The notes under the pieces were generated by a model. The model was not told the DNA's origin. It saw nothing but the letters and a program-made list of their open reading frames with translations, and ran no database searches. From positions 14,162-78,161 of the forward strand of contig CAWKLL010000055.1 of assembly GCA_963850255.1 (NCBI GenBank): a stretch of 64,000 bases of DNA. The letters run 5' to 3'. This DNA is from J054 sp963850255 (GTDB lineage Bacteria; Pseudomonadota; Gammaproteobacteria; Steroidobacterales; GCA-2729495). The position numbers and the translations under genes are program-made. This document shows positions 42,128-50,777 of this stretch, piece by piece. Positions within the stretch are counted from its first letter, which is position 1, and the number at the start of each line of letters is the position of its first letter.

Positions 42128-42754
42128 TTACGAGTGCTTCGCTTTCTTGCGGTTGATTAAACCCAAGCCAAGCAGGGATGAGCCAAATAGCCATGCGGCA
42201 GCTGGGAGGGGGATGACGGTGGGTTCGGAAACGAGTAGCCAGCCATTAGCCGCATCCGGGGGACCGGAGGCGTTTTGTAAAATAGAGGCGCTTGAGGGGC
42301 CCAGCGAAATAAAGTCGAGAGTAGTACTGTTAGCACTAGACCCGTCCGGGTCGCTCCAAAACTGAGCAAACGAACCACCAGTGGTACCTAAAGCCAGCCT
42401 GAGTACGCCACCATCATAGTTAGTACCTAAGGAGAGGTTGAAACCGGCGCCTGTAGTGAATGCGTCTGACGCCGTGCCCTCGCTATAAGCAATATCGGAG
42501 GCTGCGAAGAGATCATCCCACTCCTGTGGTGTTGCCAAGCGCGCATCCGAGTAAGTCAACTGTGCGTTGGCCAGCGCATCTGCCAAGTTCAGCCCGTCGC
42601 TGAATGAAAGGTCAAGATAGCGGAGGCCGTTCGATGGATTGCTCGAATCATCAATGATATTCAAATCACCGACCTCGACGATAGCGGCGTGGGTCAGGGT
42701 GGTGCTGAGCAGCATGAGCGCCACGAAAATGGGACGTCTTAAGATGCTTGGCAT
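42128..42754 (-). CDS. VPLPA-CTERM (PEP-CTERM-like) exported protein
   Basis: A 208-residue protein with an N-terminal signal peptide (FVALMLLSTTLTHA) and a C-terminal sorting tail IPLPAAAWLFGSSLLGLGLI followed by NRKKAK, the VPLPA-CTERM variant of PEP-CTERM. Such tails are recognised by exosortases, which cleave and anchor the protein during export to the surface or extracellular matrix. The body (LRYLDLSFSDGLNLADALANA, ATPQEWDDLFAA) resembles a small extracellular domain of unknown role often seen in such proteins. AGGAG stands 7 nt before the ATG. It converges on the GH39-like gene with a 61-nt gap. No exosortase is in the window. Confidence 0.85.
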   Translation of the reverse strand: MPSILRRPIFVALMLLSTTLTHAAIVEVGDLNIIDDSSNPSNGLRYLDLSFSDGLNLADALANAQLTYSDARLATPQEWDDLFAASDIAYSEGTASDAFTTGAGFNLSLGTNYDGGVLRLALGTTGGSFAQFWSDPDGSSANSTTLDFISLGPSSASILQNASGPPDAANGWLLVSEPTVIPLPAAAWLFGSSLLGLGLINRKKAKHS

Positions 42755-43162
42755 TGGATTGCTCCTAACGTTTCTTTTGCTGAGCGACGTTCAAAAATCA
42801 TGATGCAATATCCATTGCATAAAGTACATTAGCTTTGTGATTCATTATGTTCAATAAATGACCTAGTTCCGTGTTTCTGAAAGAGTTTGAGAAAAATGAC
42901 ATCTATAAAGCCTATTTTTTGTAAGAAATCAGGGGTCAAGTCTGCTCGCTTCCCATCTTGTGCCGCACGTGGTTATTGCAACCCGGCGTCGTCTGGTCTT
43001 CCGTGGTCAAACGGAAATCATCAAAAGTAAAAGCCGGGCCGTTCAGGTCAGTTACCGACTGCTGAAGACGGATACCAAATGACGGAGTCGAGCCCGGAAT
43101 GCCTGCATCACGCAAGCTCTCTACGTTAGAGCTGAGTAAGGCCATGCTAGGCTGCGCGCCCC
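42755..43162. other. A+T-rich intergenic region, 408 bp
   Basis: The first ~190 bp are strongly A+T-rich, unlike the rest of the window, and must contain the promoter of the VPLPA-CTERM gene. The part from ~42,945 on returns to normal composition and carries a short coding-like remnant on the minus strand (listed separately). A GGGGTCAAGTCT element at 42,932-42,943 marks the boundary. Confidence 0.4.
42942..43130 (-). pseudogene. Possible remnant of an exported protein
   Basis: A minus-strand frame reads SLRDAGIPGSTPSFGIRL, then VTDLNGPAFTFDDFRLTTED, which looks like the end of an extracellular 'FDDFRLT' beta-domain common in PEP-CTERM-type proteins. There is no start, signal or anchor around it. 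The call is weak; it could be chance. Confidence 0.22.
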
Positions 43163-44395
43163 ATGACCTCCCCTTCACCGCGCTTGGCCATCCCGATCCT
43201 GTTCGGCGTGGTGTTCATCGACCTGATCGGCTTCGGCATCCTGGTGCCGCTGGTGCCTTTCTATGTGCAGCGCATGGGCGTTGGCCCGGAGCTGATTACC
43301 CTGGTGATTGCACTGCAGCCCCTGAGCCAGTCGCTGGTCACCCCGCTGTGGGGCGCGCTGAGCGATCGTATCGGCCGGCGACCGGTGCTGTTGGTGAGCA
43401 TGCTGGGACATGCCGGCGCCTATGTATTGCTGGCCTTCGCCGACAGCCTGGAAATGCTGATCCTGTCCCGGATCCTCAGCGGTATCACCTCGGCGAATAT
43501 TGCCACGGCCTATGCGTATATAGCCGATATCACCCCACCCGAGGAACGCGCCGGCGCACTGGGCAAGATTTCGGCGGCCTTCGGCCTGGGCTTCGCTGTG
43601 GGTCCGGGACTGGGCGGACTGCTGGCCGGCGGCACCTCAATGACGGATGCAAATTTCGTCTTGCCGGCCGTTACCGCGGCGGGCTTTTCGCTGCTGGCAT
43701 TCCTGGCGATCCTGATTTTTCTTAAAGAGTCCCTGCCGTCGTCCAAACGCAGCAAAAAACGCGAGGCAGGCCAACCCGGTACCCTGCGCAGCCTTGCACG
43801 GGTGGCCGGACGTCCGGTAATCACGGTGATGTTGATGTTGTGCGTGCTGGTGATTACCTGCATGTCGATCCGCGAGTCCATTTACAGCCTCTGGCTATTC
43901 GGTCGCTTTGCATTCAATGCGCAACAAATTGGTCTGCTGATGGCCTATGCCGGCGCACTGGTTTTCCTGATCCAGATGTTCGGCATTGGCCGGCTGGCAA
44001 AACGCTTTGGCGAACTCAACCTGATCAAGACCGCGCTGGTTTGCCTGACCTGCAGCTGGCTCTCACTGGTCATTGCCGAAGACATTCCCGGCCTGTTGCT
44101 GGCGATGACCTTCGGCGCCTTCGGCACCGCATTCTTCCAGACCAACATGCAGGCACTCATGTCCATGCGTGCCGGCCCCAGCGAGCGTGGCGCCGTGCTG
44201 GGCGTTTATCAATCCTCGGCCAGTGCTGCGCGGTTTGTCGGCCAGGCCAGTTCCGGCACGCTGTTCGCTCAGCTGGGCCAGAACGCGCCGTTCCTGGTCG
44301 GCGCTGCCGCCATGCTGCCGGCCCTGTTGCTGGCCTGGTGGGCCGGGCGCCGCATCGCCGCCGAACCGCGCCCGACCAGCCTGAAACCGGGTTGA
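43163..44395 (+). CDS. MFS transporter, TetA-like drug:proton antiporter family
   Basis: 410 residues, about twelve membrane helices. It carries the DHA1/TCR hallmarks: FGVVFIDLIGFGILVPLVPFY in helix 1, GALSDRIGRRPVLL (motif A) after helix 2, and SRILSGITSANIATAYAYIAD with PEERAGALGKISAAFGLGF (motif C region). The family exports drugs or other small molecules using the proton gradient. It is upstream of the peptide-scavenging operon on the same strand, with 83 nt between and a candidate promoter there, so it is probably a separate unit. The substrate is unknown. Confidence 0.85.
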   Translation: MTSPSPRLAIPILFGVVFIDLIGFGILVPLVPFYVQRMGVGPELITLVIALQPLSQSLVTPLWGALSDRIGRRPVLLVSMLGHAGAYVLLAFADSLEMLILSRILSGITSANIATAYAYIADITPPEERAGALGKISAAFGLGFAVGPGLGGLLAGGTSMTDANFVLPAVTAAGFSLLAFLAILIFLKESLPSSKRSKKREAGQPGTLRSLARVAGRPVITVMLMLCVLVITCMSIRESIYSLWLFGRFAFNAQQIGLLMAYAGALVFLIQMFGIGRLAKRFGELNLIKTALVCLTCSWLSLVIAEDIPGLLLAMTFGAFGTAFFQTNMQALMSMRAGPSERGAVLGVYQSSASAARFVGQASSGTLFAQLGQNAPFLVGAAAMLPALLLAWWAGRRIAAEPRPTSLKPG

Positions 44396-44409
44396 GCGCC
44401 AGGCGGATT

Positions 44410-44439
44410 TTGCAAACGCGTGCAGCCTTCTTCTAAGAT
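44410..44439 (+). promoter_or_regulatory. Candidate promoter of the peptide-scavenging operon
   Basis: TTGCAA (44410-44415) and TAAGAT (44434-44439) are 18 nt apart, 40 nt before the ATG at 44479. A hairpin-capable CTGGCC-AGCC-GGCCAG at 44448-44463 lies in the would-be leader. Confidence 0.35.
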
Positions 44440-44478
44440 CTCTGATCCTGGCCAGCCGGCCAGTTACCCGGACGGCGC

Positions 44479-45672
44479 ATGAGCACAGACAAAATCAGAC
44501 TGACACGACGAAGCTTGTTGGCCGCCGCGGCGGCCGGCACCGTCGCAGATCCCTTGTCGCCCGCCCTCGGCGACAGCCACGCACCTGGAGCAGGCAGCAA
44601 GATGACCGAAGTGAGAAAAAGACGCAGCGGACCCGGACTGATCTTCGGACCGGGTGAAGCAGGCTGGTGGGACTCAGAGCGAGTTTCCTGCCCGAAAGTT
44701 ATGCGCGAAGCGGATGGCCAGTGGAAGATGTGGTACTACGGCCGAGACGCAGAATTCGATCGGCAGATCGGGCTGCCTACCGGTCGAGTCGGGCTGGCCA
44801 CCTCAGTAGACGGCATCAACTGGGAACGGGTACGCGGGCCGCTGACCATGGGCTCGATCTTCGAACCGCACCCCGACCCTGAACGCTTCGACTCCGGCCA
44901 TGTGGGCGTCAACGATGTGCACTACCGGGACGGCAAATACTGGATGTGGTATTTCGGCGGCGACCAGTCGACTATTAAAGCTGGCCCGGCGGAAATCAAA
45001 GGCTTTCCCATGCGCCCGGGCTGCGCGGTATCCGGCGACGGCATTCACTGGACCCGGCTGGAAGGACCTTATCGTGGCGCCCTGCTGGATGCCGGCAAGC
45101 CCGGCGAGTTCGATGCGCTGATGGTGGCCTGGCCACAGGTGATTCCCTGGGACGATGGCAGCTGGCGCATGTATTACCACACCATCGACATACAGCGGGG
45201 CTATATGGTCGGCTGGGCTGAATCGGCAGATGGTCTGCGCTGGGAAAAACGCGGGCAACTTATGGGGCCCAGCGGTGTAAAGGGCAGCTTTGATGATCGC
45301 GGCGTCGCCACGCGGCACATCGTCAAGCTCAACGGTCGCTGGACCATGTTCTACGAAGGCTGCCGCGACATTGGCGATCCCCTGCAGGTCGATCGCCAGA
45401 TCGGCGTCGCTGTGTCCGACGACGGCGTGAACTGGGAGCGAGTGCCCGGACCAAACGCCGACGGCAGCATCATCGGCGCCTCCACTGCCGATGACGCCTG
45501 GGACGTTCGCCTTGGCTGCCCCTATGTAGTGCCGCTGGCAGACGGTTCCCTGCGCCTTTATTACATCGGCTCGGACGAACGCGACGGCGAAGGCGAGCTG
45601 GATACGGTCAATCAGATAGGCATGGCAGCGAGTGATGGCGACATCACACGCTGGCAACGCTGGGAAGGCTGA
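44479..45672 (+). CDS. Tat-exported five-bladed propeller protein (glycosidase-like)
   Basis: 397 residues. The N terminus has a twin-arginine signal (LTRRSLLAAAAAGT), so the protein is exported folded. The body repeats a blade motif: SVDGINWERV, SGDGIHWTRL, SADGLRWEK, SDDGVNWERV, with WKMWYYGR, YWMWYFGG and WRMYYHT strands. This is the signature of five-bladed propellers related to GH43/GH32/GH130-type enzymes, many of unassigned activity. It begins a compact operon; its TGA overlaps the next ATG by one base. Partners are peptidases and a peptide transporter, so a carbohydrate role is not assured. Confidence 0.7.
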   Translation: MSTDKIRLTRRSLLAAAAAGTVADPLSPALGDSHAPGAGSKMTEVRKRRSGPGLIFGPGEAGWWDSERVSCPKVMREADGQWKMWYYGRDAEFDRQIGLPTGRVGLATSVDGINWERVRGPLTMGSIFEPHPDPERFDSGHVGVNDVHYRDGKYWMWYFGGDQSTIKAGPAEIKGFPMRPGCAVSGDGIHWTRLEGPYRGALLDAGKPGEFDALMVAWPQVIPWDDGSWRMYYHTIDIQRGYMVGWAESADGLRWEKRGQLMGPSGVKGSFDDRGVATRHIVKLNGRWTMFYEGCRDIGDPLQVDRQIGVAVSDDGVNWERVPGPNADGSIIGASTADDAWDVRLGCPYVVPLADGSLRLYYIGSDERDGEGELDTVNQIGMAASDGDITRWQRWEG

Positions 45673-46919
45673 TGGAGTTCGCCAAAACTATTCCCGGACA
45701 GCAGCGACTGGTAGTTCGCTGTCGCGGGCTAATTCTGCTGGCGCTGTTTCTTGCCAGCATCAGTGCGGCACAAAATCCCCTGCCCCAACACAGCATGCAG
45801 TGGCAGGCTCTGGCCGAACGCATTGTCGCGCAGCTGCAGCTGGAACCCGGCGAGAAAGTTATCTCGCTGGGCGCGCCGGGAAAATTCGCCGAAATCGTGC
45901 CGCATCTTCGTTACGCGGTAATCAAAGCCGGCGGCGTAGACCTTGGCGTCATCGAAGTCATGCCCGAACCGTTTCCGGAAGACTGGGATGAAACCACCTT
46001 GCGCGACGGGTTTTCGGCGGCACGTGATGCCTACGTCGAGCTGCTGCGCGAGGTTGATGTCGCCATCATGCTGCCCGGCGCGAACCCGGTGCAGCCGGCC
46101 TACTCTGCCCTGCAGATCCTGTTATTCACCGAAGGCGGTCCGCGGCGCACGATTCATTTTCACTGGACCGACGGTTACAGCTCTTCAGGCAATCAGTTCG
46201 GCATGACCGGCGTTACCGTCCTGCCCGGCCACTCTCCGCCGCCCATGCAGGTAGTCGATGCGGTCTATCAGCGCGCGGTACTGGAAACGGATCTCGCGGC
46301 GCTGGCCGAACACCAGGCGCGCTTCGCCACCGCACTGCGCGATGCCGAGGTGCACATCACTTCACCAGCCGGCACCGATCTGCGTTTTCGCGTGGGTGAT
46401 CGCGCCATTGTTCAGCAAAACGGCGATGCCTCGGCCGCGCGCATGCGCCAGGATGCGCCGTTCCTGGTTCGCGAAGTCGAGATCCCGGGTGGCGTAGTGC
46501 GCGTTGCACCCCTTGAAGACACGGTAAACGGTGTTGTGGTTTACCCGTTTTCTGCCTGGGACGGGCACAGCGTATTCAACGCGCGAATCACCTACCGCGA
46601 CGGCAACATTGTCGCGACCGATGCTGAAAAGGGCGCCAAATATGTCGCCGCAGAATTGGAAAGCGCGCCGGAAACGGCCCGTCGCTTCAGAGAATTTGGT
46701 CTCGGCTTCAACCCGCTGTTAACCATCCCTGAAGACCACGCCTCCTGGATTCCGTACTTCGGCTATGGCGCCGGCATCGTACGTCTGGGAATCGGTGACA
46801 ACATGGAACTGGGCGGCGTGGTCCGCGGACGCTATTTTCGCTGGCGGGATCTGCTCACGGACGCGACCATTACCCTCGACGGCGAGACCTGGCTTAAGGA
46901 CGGGAAGTTTGTCCAGTAG
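45672..46919 (+). CDS. Exported M29-family aminopeptidase
   Basis: 415 residues. A hydrophobic export segment lies at ~16-36 (LILLALFLASISAAQ). The rest matches the M29 (AmpS/thermophilic aminopeptidase) family: LQLEPGEKVISLGAPG, a central region with HITSPAGTDLRFRVGDR, PGGVVRVAPLEDTVNGVVVYP, and EFGLGFNPLL near the C terminus. These are cobalt- or zinc-dependent aminopeptidases with metal ligands supplied by Glu, His and Asp in the C-terminal half. It overlaps the preceding stop by one base (TGATG), indicating coupled translation. In this operon it would trim peptides in the periplasm or at the membrane. Confidence 0.75.
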   Translation: MEFAKTIPGQQRLVVRCRGLILLALFLASISAAQNPLPQHSMQWQALAERIVAQLQLEPGEKVISLGAPGKFAEIVPHLRYAVIKAGGVDLGVIEVMPEPFPEDWDETTLRDGFSAARDAYVELLREVDVAIMLPGANPVQPAYSALQILLFTEGGPRRTIHFHWTDGYSSSGNQFGMTGVTVLPGHSPPPMQVVDAVYQRAVLETDLAALAEHQARFATALRDAEVHITSPAGTDLRFRVGDRAIVQQNGDASAARMRQDAPFLVREVEIPGGVVRVAPLEDTVNGVVVYPFSAWDGHSVFNARITYRDGNIVATDAEKGAKYVAAELESAPETARRFREFGLGFNPLLTIPEDHASWIPYFGYGAGIVRLGIGDNMELGGVVRGRYFRWRDLLTDATITLDGETWLKDGKFVQ

Positions 46920-46959
46920 CTCAGCCTTGCACACACAAGAGACAGAGATTAGAAATCCA

Positions 46960-48441
46960 ATGCTTAATACCCATTCTTCGCAGGCCTGGACCGCTTTGGC
47001 CGGCAGTGTCCTTTGCTTGGGCCTTGCCTCAGCGGTACTGGCAGATAACCAGGCACTGAAAGAACAGAGCTGGCAGTACCTCGACGGACAGGCAAGCACA
47101 CTGGCCAATGCCAATGAGCAGATCTGGGCCCTGGCGGAAACCAGCCTGCAGGAAAACCGTTCATCGCAGGTGTTACAGGACTTGCTGGCAGCAGAGGGCT
47201 TCGCGGTAGAGGCCGGCGTCGCCGGCATGCCAACCGCCTTTGTTGCCACCTACGGTAAAGGTGAACCGGCCGTCGGCATACTGGCTGAGTTCGACGCCTT
47301 GCCCGGCGTTTCTCAGGCTGCATCGTCGATACCGGGTCCGGGCCCCAATCCGGCCGCCGGGCACGCCTGCGGGCATTCAGCTTTTGGCGTGGGTTCCGTC
47401 GGCGCGGCTTTAGCCATCAAGGAACTGATCGCGGCCGGCAAGATAGCAGGCACCGTACGACTGTACGGCACGCCGGCAGAAGAGACAGGCATCGGCAAGA
47501 TCTACATGCTGCGCGAAGGCTACTTTCGCAACGACGATGTGGTGTTTGCCTGGCACCCGGGCTCCGCCACCCTGGTGCCGTTTGGCACCAGCCTGGCCAT
47601 GGTCAACGTCAAGTTTCGGTTCCGCGGGTCCGCCGCACATGCAGCCGCGCAACCCTACGAAGGACGCAGCGCGCTGGATGCCGTTGAGCTCATGAACATG
47701 GGCGTGAATATGATGCGCGAGCATGTGCGTGACGACGCGCGAATTCACTATGTGATTACCAAGGGCGGCGATCAACCTAACGTTGTGCCGCCGGAAGCCG
47801 AAGTCTGGTACTACATTCGTGCTTTTGACTTCGGCGACGTAAAAAGCTACTTCGACTGGATTAAAGATATCGCCGAAGCGGCCGCCAAGATGACCCGCAC
47901 CCAACTGGAAGCGGTCGAAGTGCAGTCGGAAATGCACGAGGTGCTGGCCGTGCGCTCGCTGGCGGAACTGATGCATGCCAACCTGACCCGCCTGGGGCCA
48001 CCCGAATGGTCCGAGGAGGAGCTGGCCTTCGCCCGGCAAACCCAGCAAACATTCCTGGCCGAAACGGGCCGGACCTTGCCCGACAAGCAACCGGCGCTGT
48101 ATGCGGATATCATGCCGCTGCCGGATAAGCCCATGCGTGGCTCATCATCCACGGACGTCGGCGACATCTCCTGGTTCGTGCCTGTGGCCAACGTGATGGT
48201 TGCCAGCTATGGCTACGGGCTGCCGACGCATAGCTGGCCTGTGGTGGCCGCCACCGGATCACCCATCGGCAACCGCGCGCTGCTGGTCGCGGCAAAAACC
48301 ATCGCCGCCACAGCCATTGATCTATATCAGGATCCGAAACTGCTGGAATCCATCCAGGCGGATTTTCTTGCCGCACGCGGCGACAAACCCTGGCAAACGC
48401 TGATTCCGGAAGGCCAGGCGGCCCCGACCAGCGTCCGTTAG
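46960..48441 (+). CDS. Exported M20 amidohydrolase, AbgB-like
   Basis: 493 residues from ATG 46960. An upstream in-frame methionine lies inside the M29 gene, and the signal peptide MLNTHSSQ...LGLASAVLA supports the later start. Motifs of the M20D amidohydrolase/AbgB group are clear: GILAEFDALPG, AGHACGHSAFG (HxCGH metal site), YGTPAEETGIGK (catalytic and metal Glu pair), AWHPG, and FRGSAAHAA at the start of the lid domain. AbgB cleaves p-aminobenzoyl-glutamate; relatives deacylate N-acyl amino acids. The gap to the M29 gene is 40 nt and to the next gene 23 nt. It probably releases amino acids from acylated or conjugated forms outside the cytoplasm. Confidence 0.85.
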   Translation: MLNTHSSQAWTALAGSVLCLGLASAVLADNQALKEQSWQYLDGQASTLANANEQIWALAETSLQENRSSQVLQDLLAAEGFAVEAGVAGMPTAFVATYGKGEPAVGILAEFDALPGVSQAASSIPGPGPNPAAGHACGHSAFGVGSVGAALAIKELIAAGKIAGTVRLYGTPAEETGIGKIYMLREGYFRNDDVVFAWHPGSATLVPFGTSLAMVNVKFRFRGSAAHAAAQPYEGRSALDAVELMNMGVNMMREHVRDDARIHYVITKGGDQPNVVPPEAEVWYYIRAFDFGDVKSYFDWIKDIAEAAAKMTRTQLEAVEVQSEMHEVLAVRSLAELMHANLTRLGPPEWSEEELAFARQTQQTFLAETGRTLPDKQPALYADIMPLPDKPMRGSSSTDVGDISWFVPVANVMVASYGYGLPTHSWPVVAATGSPIGNRALLVAAKTIAATAIDLYQDPKLLESIQADFLAARGDKPWQTLIPEGQAAPTSVR

Positions 48442-48464
48442 TCTTTCTTGGTGGAGAAACGAGA

Positions 48465-49739
48465 ATGACGATGCGCAGTATCCAGGCATCAGCGTTGTTA
48501 ATGACTGCGCTGACGCTGCCGGCCACGCTGGCAGCGCAAACCAATACCGACGATGGCTTCTCGTCCAAGCGCTACGCGCAGCTCGACCAGAACATGCGGG
48601 CATTGGTCGACGATAGCCGGCGCGCCGGCGTCGCCTGGGCGGTAGCCCGGGACGGAAAAATTCTGGCCAGCGGCGCACATGGCTATCGTGATGTATCGCG
48701 CCAGCTGCCCATGCAAGTCGACAGCATTTTTCGCATCTACTCGATGTCGCGCGCGGTGACGGCGGTCGCCCTGTTACAGCTGGTGGAACAAGGCCTGGTA
48801 GATCTGGATGCACCCGTCAGCCAGTACCTGCCGGAACTGGCCGAGCTCAATGTGATTACCGCCGTGAACGGCGATAGCGTCCGTACCGCACCGGCGCCTT
48901 CGCCGGTGAGTGTGCGACAGCTAATCACCTACACCTCCGGGTTTGCCTATGCCCCACAGTATCCTGACAGCGTCGGCGTCGATCACCGCGACATCCTGGC
49001 CCTGGACCAGACACCCGCCCAGGCGATGAGCAAACTGGCCAGCTACCCGCTGCGCGATGCGCCGGGTGCGCGCTGGCGCTACGGCTACCACTCGGATGTG
49101 CTGGGCGCATTGATAGAGAAGCTCAGCGGCAAGCGTTTGGACGATTACTACCGCGAAAAGATTTTCGAACCGCTGGGAATGCGTGATACCGGGTTCCTGG
49201 TAGCAGGCGAACAAACAGATCGCCTGGTGCGCGCCTATGGTGACAACGGCGTCGACCTGACTGAGCGCCTGCCGCCTTCGTCCGATTATTTTAAACCCAC
49301 CCGCTTCCATTCCGGCGGCGGCGGACTGGTGTCGACACTGGCCGACTGGGCCAGGTTCGCTGCCGTGCTGGCCGGCGACGGCCGCCTGGCCGATGCACGC
49401 TTGTTGCAGCCGGCCACGGTGCTGGAGCTACGTCGCAACCAGATCAGCGCGTCCCAGGGACCGTTATTCTGGTATGAGTCGGCTGATTTCGGCCAGCCCG
49501 GCTTTTCTGCGCGTTTCAACGGTTATGGCTTTGGCTACTCCGTCGGCGTACGCCTGGCCTACGGTCCGCACAGCATCCCGGGGCGAGCGGGTGAAATCAG
49601 CTGGGGCGGACTGGCGAATACCAACTGGCTGGCTGATCCGCAGACGGGCCTGGTGGCCATGGTCTTTGCGCAATACCTGGGCGAGGACGCTCCGGCCACC
49701 GACGAAGCCCTGCGCGAGGCCTTGTTCGCCGCCCCCTGA
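48465..49739 (+). CDS. Serine beta-lactamase-fold hydrolase lacking the SxxK lysine
   Basis: 424 residues with a signal peptide (SALLMTALTLPATLAAQ). It has the class C beta-lactamase/EstB-type esterase layout: FRIYSMSRAVTAVALLQLVEQG, LITYTSGFAY, WRYGYHSDVLGALIEKLSGK, HSGGGGLVSTLADWARF and a C-terminal GEISWGGLANT. In the family the first motif is SxxK (usually SMTK); here it reads SMSR, Ser93 to Arg96 (codon CGC), so the general base is missing. The Tyr motif is present. It may be inactive, have altered chemistry, or bind rather than cleave ligands. Spacing to the AbgB-like gene (23 nt) shows operon membership. Confidence 0.82.
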   Translation: MTMRSIQASALLMTALTLPATLAAQTNTDDGFSSKRYAQLDQNMRALVDDSRRAGVAWAVARDGKILASGAHGYRDVSRQLPMQVDSIFRIYSMSRAVTAVALLQLVEQGLVDLDAPVSQYLPELAELNVITAVNGDSVRTAPAPSPVSVRQLITYTSGFAYAPQYPDSVGVDHRDILALDQTPAQAMSKLASYPLRDAPGARWRYGYHSDVLGALIEKLSGKRLDDYYREKIFEPLGMRDTGFLVAGEQTDRLVRAYGDNGVDLTERLPPSSDYFKPTRFHSGGGGLVSTLADWARFAAVLAGDGRLADARLLQPATVLELRRNQISASQGPLFWYESADFGQPGFSARFNGYGFGYSVGVRLAYGPHSIPGRAGEISWGGLANTNWLADPQTGLVAMVFAQYLGEDAPATDEALREALFAAP

Positions 49740-49847
49740 CTGTCCTGCCTGCCGATGGGCCACCAAAATGGAACGGCAAGCGGTTCAGGATGAATCGGTG
49801 CCTTGGTCGCGGTTATCCTAGCGACAGGCCCACAGAGCCCACTATTC

Positions 49848-50777
49848 ATGCTGAATTACACGCTGCGCCGGCTGCTGATTGCGATTCCGACGCTGCTCAT
49901 CATTGCCACTGCGTCGTTCTTTCTCATGCGCGCCGCGCCCGGTGGTCCGTTCGATGCGGAAGCCGACCTCGAGCCCGAAGTACTCGAAAATATCCGTGCC
50001 TCTTACGACCTGGATAAACCGCTGATCGTGCAGTTTCAGATCTACGTGCGCAATGCCTTCAGGGGCGACTTCGGGCCGTCGCTGGTCTATAAGGATTTCA
50101 CCGTTACGGAGCTGGTCGCCATCGGCCTGCCGGTCAGCATCAAACTTGGCGCGAACGCGATGCTGGTGGCACTTATTTTCGGCGGGCTGGCCGGAATCTT
50201 TGCAGCACTGCGCCAGAATAGCTTCATCGACTACGGCGTAATGGCGCTGGCCATGACCGGCATCGCTATTCCCAGTTTCGTGGTGGCGCCGATCCTGGCG
50301 TTGTTTTTCGGCCTGTACCTCAAATTGCTGCCGGTGGCCGGCTGGAATGACGGCGCCTGGCAGAACATGGTGTTGCCGGTAACCGCCCTGGCCCTGCCGC
50401 AGGTCGCGATCATTGCGCGCCTGGTGCGTGGCGGCATGCTCGAAGTCCTGCGCGCCAACTTCGTACGCACTGCGCGCGCCAAAGGCCTCGGCGAACAGCG
50501 GATCGTTGTGCATCACGTGCTGCGCTCCGCGCTGATTCCGCTGGTGGGTTACCTGGGCCCGGCGCTGGCGGGCATCATGACCGGTTCGCTGGTGATTGAA
50601 CTCATCTTCAACCTGCCCGGTGTGGGTCGCTACTTTATTCAGGGCGCATTGAATCGCGACTATCCGCTGGTCATGGGCGTGGTAATCATCTACGCCTCGA
50701 TGATTATTCTGCTTAACCTGCTGGCGGATCTGGCCTATGCGGGTTTGGATCCGCGCGTAAGGCGCACTTACCGATGA
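49848..50777 (+). CDS. oppB: Oligopeptide ABC transporter permease, OppB/DppB-type
   Basis: 309 residues from ATG 49848 (MLNYTLRRLLIAIPTLLII), the standard start of this family; an earlier in-frame start would add an unlikely N-terminal tail. Six membrane helices; FLMRAAPGGPFD in the first periplasmic loop; the EAA-type coupling loop reads NFVRTARAKGLGEQRIVVHHVLRSALIP. A 4-nt ATGA overlap joins it to the second permease. Substrate is inferred as small peptides from family membership and from the peptidases upstream. Confidence 0.88.
   Translation: MLNYTLRRLLIAIPTLLIIATASFFLMRAAPGGPFDAEADLEPEVLENIRASYDLDKPLIVQFQIYVRNAFRGDFGPSLVYKDFTVTELVAIGLPVSIKLGANAMLVALIFGGLAGIFAALRQNSFIDYGVMALAMTGIAIPSFVVAPILALFFGLYLKLLPVAGWNDGAWQNMVLPVTALALPQVAIIARLVRGGMLEVLRANFVRTARAKGLGEQRIVVHHVLRSALIPLVGYLGPALAGIMTGSLVIELIFNLPGVGRYFIQGALNRDYPLVMGVVIIYASMIILLNLLADLAYAGLDPRVRRTYR

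Noticed and set aside
46765..46959. A longer N terminus for the AbgB-like protein
   Set aside because: It would overlap the M29 gene and bury the signal peptide that begins at 46960.
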